Shown piece by piece: positions 6,086-6,300 of a DNA stretch of 6,300 bases; position 1 is the stretch's first letter; each line of letters opens with the position of its first letter. The stretch comes from Acidimicrobiaceae bacterium (GTDB taxonomy: Bacteria; Actinomycetota; Acidimicrobiia; Acidimicrobiales; Bog-793). Where the stretch lies: NCBI GenBank assembly GCA_027459565.1, contig DAIDIA010000195.1, forward strand, positions 1 through 6,300. The letters are read 5' to 3'. Under the pieces are notes generated by a model. That model was not told where the DNA came from and did no database searches. It saw nothing but the letters and a program-made list of their open reading frames with translations. The position numbers were made by a program, and so were the translations under genes.

Positions 6086-6300
6086 ATGACCGACGAACGA
6101 GATACCCCCGGCCGGAATGTGGCGCTTGAGATGGTGCGCGTCACCGAGGCTGCAGCGGTGGCGGCGAGTGCGTGGATGGGCCGCGGCGACAAGATCGCCG
6201 CGGATGGCGCCGCGGTCGACGCGATGCGCAGGATGCTCTCGACGGTCCGCATGAACGGTCTGGTCATCATCGGAGAGGGTGAGAAGGACGAGGCGCCGAT
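6086..6300 (+). CDS. glpX: Class II fructose-1,6-bisphosphatase GlpX, N-terminal part (cut by window edge)
   Basis: GlpX hydrolyses fructose 1,6-bisphosphate to fructose 6-phosphate in gluconeogenesis, with a divalent metal, in the cytoplasm. Class II enzymes are usually the main fructose bisphosphatase of actinobacteria. The 71 complete codons seen here give the full N-terminal signature: LEMVRVTEAAAVAA (14-27), WMGRGDK (30-36) with the metal-ligand aspartate D35, DGAAVDAMR (40-48), and VIIGEGEKDEAP (60-71) with the acidic residues E64 and E66 of the metal site. The rest lies beyond the window. The start is the first ATG of the frame and puts VRVTE at the expected distance from the N-terminus. 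There is no ribosome site; a TANNNT element 6 nt upstream suggests a leaderless mRNA. It is divergent from murA. Identification is secure although only about a fifth of the usual length is present. Confidence 0.94.
   Translation, partial: MTDERDTPGRNVALEMVRVTEAAAVAASAWMGRGDKIAADGAAVDAMRRMLSTVRMNGLVIIGEGEKDEAP

Noticed and set aside
6194..6196. Ile37 in GlpX where E. coli has Asn in the GDKN motif
   Set aside because: This position varies among actinobacterial GlpX proteins, so it is not evidence of a defective enzyme; metal ligands are intact.

Overview
This window comes from a high-G+C bacterium (roughly 60-65% G+C by eye), most probably an actinomycete in the broad sense. The actinobacterial-style GlpX, a MurA with aspartate in place of the usual catalytic cysteine (as in mycobacteria), and the gene order cysteine desulfurase - mnmA - ligA (these genes also lie close together in Mycobacterium) all point that way. 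An Acidimicrobiia-like lineage is a guess from overall protein flavour and cannot be established here. I see no mobile element, phage gene, CRISPR array, tRNA or rRNA.

Layout, right to left, because six of the seven genes are on the minus strand. glpX (class II fructose-1,6-bisphosphatase) starts at 6086 on the plus strand and runs off the right edge. A 133-bp divergent intergenic region separates it from murA (5952 to 4678, minus). murA is followed after 24 bp by a small four-helix membrane protein of unknown function (4653 to 4174). After a 65-bp gap, a compact minus-strand cluster begins. It holds a membrane-anchored alpha/beta hydrolase (4108 to 2882), a cysteine desulfurase (2877 to 1720), mnmA (1701 to 658) and the start of ligA (658 to beyond position 1). 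Gaps inside the cluster are 4 bp, 18 bp and a 1-bp overlap, so it reads as one operon. Coding density is very high, and the two intergenic stretches (65 and 133 bp) carry the apparent promoters.

Functionally, the desulfurase and MnmA form a sulfur relay: sulfur from cysteine passes as a persulfide to MnmA, which makes 2-thiouridine at the wobble position of certain tRNAs. LigA seals DNA nicks with NAD+. MurA performs the first committed step of peptidoglycan synthesis. GlpX serves gluconeogenesis. The hydrolase and the membrane protein have no obvious link to these jobs.

This is an ordinary housekeeping region, and I did not find a new defence or mobile system. The most informative points are: (1) MurA Asp117, which predicts intrinsic fosfomycin resistance; (2) a shared TANNNT-N6-ATG arrangement in front of the three genes that begin transcription units (glpX, murA, hydrolase), which suggests leaderless mRNAs, while the clearest Shine-Dalgarno sites precede operon-internal genes; (3) a near-consensus LexA-type palindrome between murA and glpX; (4) an Arg-rich, membrane-anchored, four-cysteine hydrolase heading the desulfurase/mnmA/ligA operon.
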